Shown: positions 5,988 to 13,084 of the stretch, piece after piece
Layout of the letters: every line of letters starts with the position of its first letter
Numbering within the stretch: position 1 is the stretch's first letter
From: an uncultured Clostridium sp.
GTDB taxonomy: Bacteria; Bacillota; Clostridia; TANB77; CAG-508
Direction: 5' to 3'
DNA length: 13,084 nucleotides
Assembly: GCA_900555835.1 (NCBI GenBank)
Contig: USMK01000035.1
Span: 1 to 13,084, forward strand
Program-made: the position numbers and the translations under genes
The notes under the pieces: generated by a model
Told to the model about the DNA's origin: nothing
Seen by the model: the letters and a program-made list of their open reading frames with translations, nothing else
Database searches by the model: none

Positions 5988-8900
5988 TCATTTAAGAAAC
6001 TTGATATCAAGCTTTTTATTTAAATATGTTGAGTATATGTACACATTTCCCACTGGCTTTCCTGTAGCCTGTTCTATGGCTCTTTTGTATAATTGTAATT
6101 GAGCTTTGTATTTTTCTATTAATTCATTTTCGTCCTTAGCATAGTCTGTTTTGTAATCTACCAATGTAATTTTACCTTTGGCATCTTCGAAATACAAGTC
6201 TATTATACCTTGAACTAGAATTTGTTCTTCTGTTTTTACATTGTAAATTTCTTTTGCTGGAAGACTTATATAAAATGGTGCTTCTTTGTATACTTTTTTT
6301 GCATTTAATATGTCTTTTGCTAATTCACTTTGTGAAAATTTGTATAATAAATCAATATTTATCTGGTCTGCTTCATTTTGTGTAATTATTTTTCTTTCTA
6401 CCAATTCTTGAATTAGTCCTTGTATTTTTTCTTTTGTATTATGAATTGCTACATTCATTTTTTGTAGGCATAAATGCACAAGTGTTCCCTTTTCTGCACT
6501 TGTTAGTTTTTCTGTTTTGTTTAAAAATTTAGGCTTTGGTAATATTATTTCCTGTTTTGTTTTTCCATTTTGAATTTCTTTTATTTTAGTTACAGATGTT
6601 TTACTTTCTAATGTTGTAGCAAACAAATTTGGATATTTCCAACTTAGTAATTGATTGATTTTTTCGTCTATTTCTCCTAATTCTGGAAGCCAATCTTTTA
6701 TAGAAATTTCTTCTTTTTTATCTTCTTGCGTGGCCTTTTTGGTTATATCTTTTGCTTTGTAAGTATATATTTCTAGCAGTTCTTTCATTTCAGTATCGTC
6801 ATATAAATTTACAAGTTCTAGCCAAGCAAGATATGATTTGGATTGTTTTATAAGCGTTGGTTCTAGCTTGTCATACATCTCTAATTTTTTCTGTTTATCA
6901 GCTATTGATTTAGCATAATCTTTTTCTACACCAGTTATTATTAGTTTTTCTCTTGCTCTTGTTAATGCAACATACAAAACCCTCATTTCCTCTGAAATAG
7001 CTTCAACTTTTGAACTTATTTTTATTGCCTCTTTTGCAATTGTGTTGTATTCTATTTTTTTATCACTATTTATATATTTAGGTCCTAAGCCTATTTCTTG
7101 ATGCAATATTATACTGTCATTTAAATCTCTTAAATTGAATTGTTTCGCACTATCACATAAAAATACTACTGGAAATTCAAGACCTTTACTTTTGTGAATG
7201 CTCATTATTCTTACAACATTTTCGTTTTCTCCAATTAGCTTAGCAGCTCCCATATCTCCACTATTTAGTTTCAATTTATCTATAAAATTTATAAAGTTGA
7301 ATAATCCTTTAAAAGTCGCAGTTTCAAAGTTTTTTGCACGTTCAAATAACATTTTTAAGTTGGCAACTCTTACATCTCCATCTGGCATTAGATTTACATA
7401 GTTGTAATAACCTGTTTCAATGTAAATATTCCAAATAAGCTCGTCTATATTTAGGTATTCCGCCTTTTCTCTCCAACTTTCAATTTGATCTAAAAATTTT
7501 TCTATTTTTGTTTTTAATTCTGTATCTTTTTCCTGATTTTTTGCTTCTTCAATTGCTTCATAAAAATAGCCAGTTTTCTTGTATAATCTAATTTGAATTA
7601 GGTCATTATCTGTAAATCCTCCAATCATACTTCTCATAACGGCTACAAGTGGTATGTCTTGAAGTGGATTGTCTATTATTTTCAGAACAGACATTATAGT
7701 TTGTATTTCTATGGAATCCAAATATTCTGTTCCAGTATCACTAAAAACTGGAATTTCGTTTTCGATTAAGGCTTTTTCATATATTGGTGCAACAGCTGAT
7801 GTTGCTCTTAGCAAAATTACAATATCTTTGTATTTTAATTTTCTGTATTTCTTCTGTTTTTTATCATATATGTTATAATCACTGCTCATTAGTTCTTTTA
7901 TCTTGTTAACAACAAACATAGCCTCTATTTCAGCTTTTTCTAAGTGCAAATCTTCCTCTTCTTCATTTTCATCTGCGCTTTCTTCTTTTGCCATATCAAT
8001 TATGTGTAATTCGGCTTTTCCTCCATAATTGATATTTTCGTTCTCTGGTTCATCATAGTCTTTTTCCTGTGTCAAATATTCGTTTTCTGTATAGTCAATT
8101 TCTCCTAATTCTTTGCTCATTATGTTTTTAAATACGGTATTTGTTAAATTTAGCACATTTTTTCTGCTCCTAAAATTTCTGAACAATTGTATTTTTAGGT
8201 CGTCGCCTTTTTTTATATCTTCTTTTAATTTATATTTTTCATATTTACCTAAAAATAAATCTGGTCTGGCTTGTCTAAATTTATATATACTTTGTTTTAC
8301 ATCACCTACCATAAACATATTTTTACCATTAGAAATAGCAGTTAAAATCTGTTCTTGAACCATATTACTGTCTTGGTATTCGTCTATTGCTATTTCTTCA
8401 AATTTTTCCATATATTTCTTAGCAGTTTCTGTTTGAACAAAATCTCCTTCTTCATTTTGTTGTACTAGTATTTGCAAAGCAAAATGTTCTATGTTATTGA
8501 AGTCTATTATGTTCTTTTCTCTTTTCTTAGCTTCAAATAATTCTGAAAATTCTATAATAATTTTTCTGATTGTATTTAGTAAGTTATACATATATTTAAT
8601 ATCTGTTTTTATTTGTTCAGAATTAAAAATCAAATAACTATCTCGGTCTTTTACAAACTTCTTTTTTACTTCATTTTTTATATCTTTTGCAGTGTCCTTA
8701 ATTTCTAATGTAAACTTTTTATTTGTTGGCCATTTTGAAAAATCTATACTGTGTGCTTTTTGCATTAAAATGTCCCAATTTCCCGTGCTTTGTATAATAG
8801 AATTATACTCAATTATATCTGTTTGTATAGCAGTATAAAATTTATCTGCATCTGGCAATAATTTTAATTTATGTGCAATATGTTCAAGTTTTTTTATTCC

Positions 8901-9575
8901 ATCTTCTATGTTTTCTACAAATTCATTTATAATAATTTTTCCCCAGGTAGTAACTGCAATTTCAGTATCTTCTGGCAAATTAAATTCTTCAACTTTTTCA
9001 TTCAGCCATTTTTCTGGGAAAGGATTACTTTGTATATAATTGTATATTTTTAAAATCATTGATTTTAAATTATCGTCATTTCGGTAACCTTCATAAGTAT
9101 CCAAAAGTTTTATAAAATCATGATTTTCCTCCTCATATAATTTCTCAAAAACTTCTTCAATTGCTTCTTGTTTAATCAAATCAATTTCAGCCGTATCCCC
9201 TATTCTAAAATTTGGAGATACATTTATTTCATAAAAATTGTTTTTTATAACATCCAAGCAAAATGAGTGGATTGTAGAAATATTAGATTTACCAAGCAAT
9301 ACAATTTGTTTTTGTAAATGTTCGTCTTCTGGATTATCGTCAAGTTTTTTATAAATTGCTTCCAAAATTCTCTCTCTCATTTCAGCAGCAGCAGCATTGG
9401 TAAAAGTAACCACCAAAATTTTATCTATATCAATTTTATCATTTATAATTTTCTGTATAATTCTCTCAACCAAAACCGCAGTCTTACCACTACCAGCAGC
9501 AGCAGCCACAAGGATATTCTCTCCCTTCTCTCCAATAGCCATCCCCTGCTCCAAAGTCCACCTAACCTCACTCAT
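5988..9575 (-). CDS. addA: ATP-dependent helicase/nuclease subunit A, AddA
   Basis: AddA is the UvrD-type helicase and 3'-end nuclease of the AddAB complex, which resects double-strand breaks for RecA. Helicase motifs are intact: Q10, Walker A AAAGSGKT (25-32), TFTNAAAAEMRER (57-69), Walker B IDEYQDS (397-403), GDVKQSIYKFR (424-434), SIHKSKGLEFP (792-802) and RVLYVALTRAREKL (865-878). The C-terminal nuclease domain shows GIIDLY with D1126, DYKTDY with D1140 and K1142, and QLQLY (1159-1163). At 1195 residues it is full length. AGGGAG precedes the ATG. The partner addB, normally just upstream, is absent; upstream is a MITE-like element and a broken mscS. The gene runs on to pgsA with a 39-base gap. 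I saw no clear promoter, though one could lie in the element. Confidence 0.96.
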   Translation of the reverse strand: MSEVRWTLEQGMAIGEKGENILVAAAAGSGKTAVLVERIIQKIINDKIDIDKILVVTFTNAAAAEMRERILEAIYKKLDDNPEDEHLQKQIVLLGKSNISTIHSFCLDVIKNNFYEINVSPNFRIGDTAEIDLIKQEAIEEVFEKLYEEENHDFIKLLDTYEGYRNDDNLKSMILKIYNYIQSNPFPEKWLNEKVEEFNLPEDTEIAVTTWGKIIINEFVENIEDGIKKLEHIAHKLKLLPDADKFYTAIQTDIIEYNSIIQSTGNWDILMQKAHSIDFSKWPTNKKFTLEIKDTAKDIKNEVKKKFVKDRDSYLIFNSEQIKTDIKYMYNLLNTIRKIIIEFSELFEAKKREKNIIDFNNIEHFALQILVQQNEEGDFVQTETAKKYMEKFEEIAIDEYQDSNMVQEQILTAISNGKNMFMVGDVKQSIYKFRQARPDLFLGKYEKYKLKEDIKKGDDLKIQLFRNFRSRKNVLNLTNTVFKNIMSKELGEIDYTENEYLTQEKDYDEPENENINYGGKAELHIIDMAKEESADENEEEEDLHLEKAEIEAMFVVNKIKELMSSDYNIYDKKQKKYRKLKYKDIVILLRATSAVAPIYEKALIENEIPVFSDTGTEYLDSIEIQTIMSVLKIIDNPLQDIPLVAVMRSMIGGFTDNDLIQIRLYKKTGYFYEAIEEAKNQEKDTELKTKIEKFLDQIESWREKAEYLNIDELIWNIYIETGYYNYVNLMPDGDVRVANLKMLFERAKNFETATFKGLFNFINFIDKLKLNSGDMGAAKLIGENENVVRIMSIHKSKGLEFPVVFLCDSAKQFNLRDLNDSIILHQEIGLGPKYINSDKKIEYNTIAKEAIKISSKVEAISEEMRVLYVALTRAREKLIITGVEKDYAKSIADKQKKLEMYDKLEPTLIKQSKSYLAWLELVNLYDDTEMKELLEIYTYKAKDITKKATQEDKKEEISIKDWLPELGEIDEKINQLLSWKYPNLFATTLESKTSVTKIKEIQNGKTKQEIILPKPKFLNKTEKLTSAEKGTLVHLCLQKMNVAIHNTKEKIQGLIQELVERKIITQNEADQINIDLLYKFSQSELAKDILNAKKVYKEAPFYISLPAKEIYNVKTEEQILVQGIIDLYFEDAKGKITLVDYKTDYAKDENELIEKYKAQLQLYKRAIEQATGKPVGNVYIYSTYLNKKLDIKFLK

Positions 9576-9608
9576 AAAACTCCCTCATTTCTCAATGTTT
9601 TTGGGGGC

Positions 9609-9821
9609 GGAGGGAAAAACATTAAAGTTGGTGCCTGTCCGTGAAAAGTAAAAATATAAAATTTAAAAAGTCTCCGTTCTCCAAGGCGTTTATTGTTAGC
9701 ACAAAAATTGCTTTGAGATACACACTAAGCGAGCCTGCCTAAGGAAAGTCCGTAAGGTCGAACTCGATTTTTAAATTTTATATTTTTACTTTTCACTTAG
9801 GAAGTTGGTTGTTTTTCCTCC
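9609..9821 (-). other. Outer hairpin interrupted by the MITE-like element, possible old mscS terminator
   Basis: TGTTTTTCCTCC (9810-9821) pairs with GGAGGGAAAAACA (9609-9621) with one bulged G. If the element and one AAGTTGGT copy are removed in thought, these arms enclose an 11-base loop and form one hairpin of about 12 bp between mscS and addA. This would be a terminator-like or processing hairpin later split by an insertion. It is an inference; the arms could also be a chance feature. Confidence 0.35.
9625..9809. mobile_element. MITE-like palindromic element with 29-bp inverted repeats and 8-bp flanking direct repeat
   Basis: Arms at 9641-9669 and 9768-9796 are perfect 29-base inverted repeats (ends GTGAAAAG and CTTTTCAC) around a 98-base core of visibly higher GC than its surroundings. 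The 8 bases AAGTTGGT occur on both sides (9625-9632 and 9802-9809), as expected for a target-site duplication. Short inner ends (CCT and AGG) also mirror each other. There is no open reading frame inside. The left flank contains GGTGCCTGTCC, a motif I associate with dispersed bacterial repeats. As RNA the arms would form a long, AT-rich hairpin in the addA leader. Lack of coding capacity and the size (about 170 bases) fit a non-autonomous element mobilised in trans. A structured RNA is the alternative. Confidence 0.6.
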
Positions 9822-9834
9822 ATCCTCAATTTTC

Positions 9835-10895
9835 TTAATTTTCTTCTTTTTTATTTATAGTAATTTCTGGATATGCCAATTTTAAATTCTCCGTTTCCAA
9901 AGTTTTTAGTATTTCTAGTCTTACCTTTGTTTGTTGTTTCATAAAGTAGTCATATGAAACTTGGTCTGTGTCTAGATATATGTATATTTTTATTCCTTTT
10001 TCGTCTATTTCTTGCCAGTTTGCTTGCACACTTCCAGTTATTACATTTTCGGTATTTTCTAGCACAATTTTTAGTCTTTTTACTATTCTTTCTACTATTT
10101 CTGATGGTGTGTCTAAACTTATGTAGAAATTTATTTTCATTCTTCTTTTATCTAGCCTGTTATAATTTACTATTGATTCATTTATTAGTTCTGAGTTTGG
10201 TACTACTACTTCTAGGTTTTCAAAGTTTCTTATTCTTGTTGTTCTAAATGTTATGTCTTCTACGGTTCCTTCGCATTTTGATGTTTTTATCCAGTCTCCT
10301 ATTATGAATGGTTTATCAATAAATATTGTTGCACCACCAAATATATTTTTGGCTAAATCCTGTGCAGCAAGAGCTACCACAACGCTTCCGAAGTCCTAAG
10401 CCTGCAACCAATCCGCTTAAATCATACCCCAATTCTTTTATTACAACAAAACCAGCAATGATATAAATTATGGTTTTTAAAATTTTAATTATGAAATTTC
10501 CAATTTTACTATTATCTCCATATTTAGTTTTCTCTTGCAAAAAAGTTAAGACTTTGGTATTTGTTTCAACAAAAATCGAAAGACCATTTGCAACTAAAAT
10601 TATTACTATTATTTTAAATATTTTCGTAATTATAGCAAATATCTCTGGACTTAAATCTAGCGCAAGTGTTGCAATGTATATTCCGAAGTATTGGAAAAAA
10701 CTTTTTCAAGGTTTTATAATATGCTGTATTTTTTAATTCTTCTTTACTCTTTTTTATTTTAAATATTTTCAAAACGATAAGTGAAAACAATGGACTAAAT
10801 ACCTTAAAAATTGCAATAATTAAAACAGCCTCAATTATCATAAGTGCAGTATGCAAATCAACCGATTTCACCCAATTTATAACATCATTTATCAT
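9835..10895 (-). pseudogene. MscS-type small-conductance mechanosensitive channel, two frameshifts
   Basis: Joined across three frames, this reads as a complete MscS-family channel of about 352 residues that would release solutes on osmotic downshock. Segment 1 (10895 to about 10695) starts MINDVINWVKS and has the first membrane helices. Segment 2 continues as QYFGIYIATLALDLSPEIFA through GLVAGLGL. Segment 3 resumes as GSVVVALAAQDLAKNIFGGA, the pore helix, followed by the beta domain (GDWIKTSKCEGTVEDI, VVVPNSELINESIVNY). The breaks are one extra A in an A6 run (10695-10700) and one extra G near 10390 (plus strand), each forcing a +1 shift. GAAAGGA supports the ATG, and a consensus promoter lies upstream. 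Either a recent pseudogene or sequencing indels; otherwise the residues look undecayed. Confidence 0.88.
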
Positions 10896-10926
10896 ATTAG
10901 TATTCCTTTCAAATTTTTATTAATAA

Positions 10927-10955
10927 ATTATATACTAATAGATTTTTTTTGTAAA
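10927..10955 (-). promoter_or_regulatory. Strong sigma-A-type promoter for the mscS-type gene
   Basis: On the minus strand TTTACA (10955-10950), exactly 17 bases beginning with a run of A, then TATAAT (10932-10927). Transcription should start near 10920, about 25 bases before the ATG, with GAAAGGA as ribosome site. A near-consensus promoter on a frameshifted gene argues for recent breakage or a sequence error. Confidence 0.75.
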
Positions 10956-10994
10956 TATTTATTAAATAATTTCATATTTATAAAATATCAAATT

Positions 10995-11040
10995 ATAACC
11001 GCCGTACGTTCTTTTTATAAATTCAACGTATAGCGGTTAT
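10995..11040 (-). terminator. Hairpin after mazF, probable terminator
   Basis: ATAACCGC (10995-11002) pairs with GCGGTTAT (11033-11040), and the stem continues with TACGTT/AACGTA after a small internal loop, around a loop of about 14 bases. It starts 5 bases after the mazF stop. The minus-strand tail AATTTGATATTTT is not a clean T-run; on the plus strand TTTC follows. It is the most GC-rich hairpin in the gap and separates mazF from the mscS promoter. Confidence 0.55.
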
Positions 11041-11045
11041 TTTCA

Positions 11046-11390
11046 TTACAAGCCGAAGCTTACTCCTATGGCATTGTTTATTTTATCCATTATCTTTTCG
11101 TCATCTATATGACCTATTTTTTCTTTTAGTCTGCTTTTGTCTATTGTTCTTATTTGTTCTGTTAGAACTACTGAGTCTGATTTAAGTCCAAATTCTTCGG
11201 AATCTATTTCTATGTGTGTAGGCAATTTATTTTTGTTTATTTGAGATGTAATCGCAGCAGCAATTACGGTTGGGCTGTATTTGTTGCCCATATCATTTTG
11301 TATAATCAATACTGGTCGTATTCCTCCTTGTTCTGAACCAATTACTGGGCTTAAATCTGCATAAAACATATCTCCTCTTTTAATTACCAT
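11046..11390 (-). CDS. mazF: MazF/NdoA-type mRNA endoribonuclease toxin
   Basis: The 114-residue protein closely matches the EndoA/NdoA toxin family, which cuts single-stranded mRNA at short sites. MVIKRGDMFYADLSPVIGSEQGGIRPVLIIQND is the family N-terminus; R25 and T48 (AAAITSQI) match the positions of the Bacillus catalytic residues, and SVVLTEQIRTIDKSRL follows. The ATG at 11390, preceded by GGGAG at 8 bases, gives the normal family length; an in-frame ATG 23 codons upstream has no good ribosome site. The antitoxin gene (mazE/ndoAI), normally just upstream, is missing: only 86 bases separate it from a YdcC/GerS-like gene. In Bacillus the order is ydcC-alr-ndoAI-ndoA, so alr is missing too. 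A hairpin follows the gene. Confidence 0.95.
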   Translation of the reverse strand: MVIKRGDMFYADLSPVIGSEQGGIRPVLIIQNDMGNKYSPTVIAAAITSQINKNKLPTHIEIDSEEFGLKSDSVVLTEQIRTIDKSRLKEKIGHIDDEKIMDKINNAIGVSFGL

Positions 11391-11458
11391 TTTATTCACT
11401 CCCATTGCTTCTATATTTAAATTTTCATTGTTTTGATATATTTTAAATATTTGATACA

Positions 11459-11478
11459 AATTTTAGCCTGCTAAAATT
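11459..11478. promoter_or_regulatory. Perfect 9-bp inverted repeat upstream of mazF
   Basis: AATTTTAGC (11459-11467) and GCTAAAATT (11470-11478) are separated by two bases and overlap the stop codon of the YdcC/GerS-like gene. It lies about 70 bases before the mazF ATG. No T-run follows on the minus strand, so it is not an obvious terminator in that direction. It could be an operator for a dimeric repressor or an RNA hairpin that lowers read-through into mazF. The function is unproven. Confidence 0.4.
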
Positions 11479-12130
11479 ATTTTGTTTCTTGCAAACTATT
11501 AATTTTTATCTCATTATATAATATGTAAACTCGTACATTTTGTGTTATATCTTTTATTTCCATTTTGGTTGGTTTGCCTGTTTTTTTATTTATATATAAG
11601 GTCTTGTATTTTGTATATTTATTTTGCTCATTTTTCAATTTTACATTTAGAATAATTTGTTCTTCGTCTTCCTGTATATTTGTTTCGTTTCCTGCTTGAT
11701 ATTCTTTTACAAATGATGTTAATATTAGTGCATTTTCTGCTATATATTTGTAGTTTTCATATATTTTGCTTAAATTTAGTTTTGTATTTTTTACTTCTAG
11801 TTTATTTTCTTTGAATATTATTTCCATTCCTTGTGCTGAATTTGGCATTTTTATTATTTGTTTATATTCATTTTCCCCTACATTTTCCTGTTTTATTTCA
11901 TATGTATTTTCATTTTTGTTACTTTTTACATTTATTGTTACATCAGCTTCATATGACTTCATATTTAAAATATTATTAACAATTGAATCTTTATTTTTTA
12001 TATTTATATTATTTCCAAAATTCTGGGTTTTATAATTAAATTTTATAACACAAAATGAAATTGCAATTATTAAAATAATAACTAAGCCTATTATTATTTT
12101 TTTCTTTGGCAGTTCATTTAACCACTTCAA
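11477..12130 (-). CDS. YdcC/GerS-like (LolA-fold) membrane-anchored protein
   Basis: The 217-residue protein has a basic start (MKWLNELPKKK), one membrane helix at about residues 12-30, then an extracellular domain of alternating strands (YEADVTINVKSNKNENTYEIKQ, NKLEVKNTKLNL, TKYKTLYINKKTGKPTKMEI). This pattern fits the LolA-like fold of Bacillus YdcC and clostridial GerS, a lipoprotein needed for spore germination in Clostridioides difficile. The position beside mazF matches the ydcC-alr-ndoAI-ndoA order. The start is TTG with AAGGAGG 9 bases upstream. A cysteine at the helix end follows Phe, so a lipobox is not convincing and it is probably a membrane-anchored version. A role in germination or envelope function is inferred from fold and context. 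Confidence 0.7.
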   Translation of the reverse strand: MKWLNELPKKKIIIGLVIILIIAISFCVIKFNYKTQNFGNNINIKNKDSIVNNILNMKSYEADVTINVKSNKNENTYEIKQENVGENEYKQIIKMPNSAQGMEIIFKENKLEVKNTKLNLSKIYENYKYIAENALILTSFVKEYQAGNETNIQEDEEQIILNVKLKNEQNKYTKYKTLYINKKTGKPTKMEIKDITQNVRVYILYNEIKINSLQETK

Positions 12131-12148
12131 TTTTCCCCCTCCTTAAAC

Positions 12149-12182
12149 AAAATAGAATAGCTATTTAAAGCTATTCTATTTT
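12149..12182 (-). terminator. Hairpin terminator after dusB
   Basis: Perfect 14-bp arms (12149-12162 and 12169-12182) enclose a 6-base loop, starting 4 bases after the dusB stop codon. The minus-strand tail is ATTTTGTTT. The plus-strand tail is TTTTTATTCT, so it could work both ways. The ribosome site of the next gene begins a few bases later. Confidence 0.65.
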
Positions 12183-12186
12183 TATT

Positions 12187-13084
12187 CTATATTGAATTAA
12201 AGTATTCTGTAAGACAATCTGCAAGTTCTTTTTGTGTTTGAATTATATTTATTTTTTCTCTTATTTTTGTACTTTCTTGCAAACCTTTTGTATACCAAGC
12301 TATGTGTTTTCTCAGTTCCTTTACAGCAACATTTTCTCCTTTTTGCTTAACTTCCATATCAATATGTCTAAGAATGGTTTTTAATTTGTCTTGATTTGAA
12401 ATTTGGCAATTTTCTTCTCCTTTTTCTAAATAATTTATTATATCTTTAAATATCCATGGATTTCCAAGTGAAGCTCTGCCTATCATTATTCCTTCTACAC
12501 CTGTTTTTTCAAATATTTCTTTTGCATCTTGTGGTGTTTTTATATCTCCATTTCCTATTACAGGTATACTTACCGCTTCTTTTACTTTTTTTATTATATC
12601 CCAATCGGCATGTCCAGAATAAAATTCTTCCCTGGTTCTTCCATGAATTGTGAGCATAGAAGCTCCTGCTTTTTCTATTATTTTTGCCGCCTCTACTGCA
12701 ACAATATGTTCTTCATCCCAGCCTTTTCTTATTTTCACAGTTACTGGATGTTTTGCAGATTTTACTACTTCTGTAACAATTTGTTCTATCAATTCTAAGT
12801 CTAATAATAATTTGCTTCCATCACCATTTTTCACAACCTTTGGTGCTGGACAACCCATGTTTATATCTATTATATCTGCAATATCATTTACATACTCTGT
12901 TGCACATTTCATAGACTGAACATCACTTCCGAAAATTTGAACTGATACTGGTCTTTTTTCCCCTGTTGTATCTAGCAATTTCTTTGTTTTTTCATCCCCA
13001 TAATACAACGCTTTTGCACTTACCATTTCTGTACACACCAAGCCTGCTCCATTTTCTTTGCATAATATTCGAAATGGCAGGTCT
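12187..13084 (-). CDS. dusB: tRNA-dihydrouridine synthase DusB, 5' end outside the window
   Basis: This FMN enzyme reduces uridine to dihydrouridine in the tRNA D-loop. The frame is open to the window edge: 298 residues are visible, beginning DLPFRILCKENGAGLVCTEMVSAKALYYG, which is internal to the family. The true start therefore lies beyond 13084 and only a short N-terminal stretch (about 20 residues) is missing. The catalytic cysteine is in DINMGCPAPKV, substrate and FMN residues in TIHGRTREEFYSG, and the phosphate-binding loop in GNGDI and GIMIGRASLGNPWIF. The C-terminal helical domain (HIDMEVKQKG to LTEYFNSI) is complete. It ends in a hairpin terminator. Confidence 0.95.
   Translation of the reverse strand, partial: DLPFRILCKENGAGLVCTEMVSAKALYYGDEKTKKLLDTTGEKRPVSVQIFGSDVQSMKCATEYVNDIADIIDINMGCPAPKVVKNGDGSKLLLDLELIEQIVTEVVKSAKHPVTVKIRKGWDEEHIVAVEAAKIIEKAGASMLTIHGRTREEFYSGHADWDIIKKVKEAVSIPVIGNGDIKTPQDAKEIFEKTGVEGIMIGRASLGNPWIFKDIINYLEKGEENCQISNQDKLKTILRHIDMEVKQKGENVAVKELRKHIAWYTKGLQESTKIREKINIIQTQKELADCLTEYFNSI

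Noticed and set aside
9736..9760. AAGGAAAGTCCG inside the palindromic element, similar to the GAGGAAAGTCC block of bacterial RNase P RNA
   Set aside because: The rest of the element is far too short and lacks the other conserved RNase P regions, so this is a chance match.
10690..10705. Programmed frameshifting at the T-run (minus strand) of mscS
   Set aside because: A +1 shift there would not repair the second break near 10390, which has no slippery sequence, and MscS genes are not known to use frameshifting.
11391..11459. A 23-residue N-terminal extension of MazF
   Set aside because: The family begins at MVIKRGD, the upstream ATG has no good ribosome site and the internal ATG has GGGAG at a good distance.
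12022..12060. A lipobox in the YdcC/GerS-like protein
   Set aside because: The only cysteine near the helix end is preceded by Phe (AISFC) instead of Gly, Ala or Ser, so lipid attachment is not supported.
1..13084. CRISPR array, tRNA or rRNA genes, prophage or integrase genes
   Set aside because: I saw no regularly spaced repeats, no tRNA cloverleaf-like stretch, no rRNA-like sequence and no integrase or phage structural proteins.

Overview
The window is AT-rich and every convincing gene lies on the minus strand, so transcription runs from high to low coordinates. The gene set points to a low-GC Bacillota, most likely a clostridium: membrane diadenylate cyclase CdaA, an AddA-type helicase-nuclease, an NdoA-type MazF, a YdcC/GerS-like anchored protein, strong AGGAGG-type ribosome binding sites and some GTG and TTG starts. 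No species can be named from sequence alone.

In transcription order, the right end carries a 5'-truncated dusB (tRNA dihydrouridine synthase) closed by a hairpin terminator. Next come a YdcC/GerS-like membrane-anchored protein and a MazF toxin. This resembles the Bacillus ydcC-alr-ndoAI-ndoA cluster with alr and the antitoxin missing. After a hairpin and a consensus sigma-A-type promoter comes an MscS-type channel gene broken by two separate +1 insertions. A MITE-like palindromic element (29-bp perfect inverted repeats flanked by an 8-bp direct repeat) separates it from addA.

The centre is a compact run, addA-pgsA-ligA-two small hypothetical genes, with gaps of 9 to 39 bases. It combines DNA repair and replication (AddA, LigA) with phospholipid synthesis (PgsA). 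A promoter then drives a membrane-anchored protein with a probable beta-sandwich domain. That gene ends in a hairpin that overlaps a possible promoter for the next unit: an unannotated 33-residue membrane peptide, cdaA and truA. The usual CdaA partner gene cdaR is not next to cdaA.

The left 330 bases hold no confident gene. They contain two copies of a GGGGAC-type repeat (one supplies the truA stop codon), a (GT)8 tract inside tiny overlapping reading frames, half of a CIRCE heat-shock operator and a hairpin that may be a terminator.

Most of the window is ordinary housekeeping sequence. The least ordinary parts are the MITE-like insertion in an apparent hairpin loop, the small peptide before cdaA, the pared-down mazF locus, the doubly frameshifted mscS and the repeat-bounded left end. 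I see no clear new multi-gene system.
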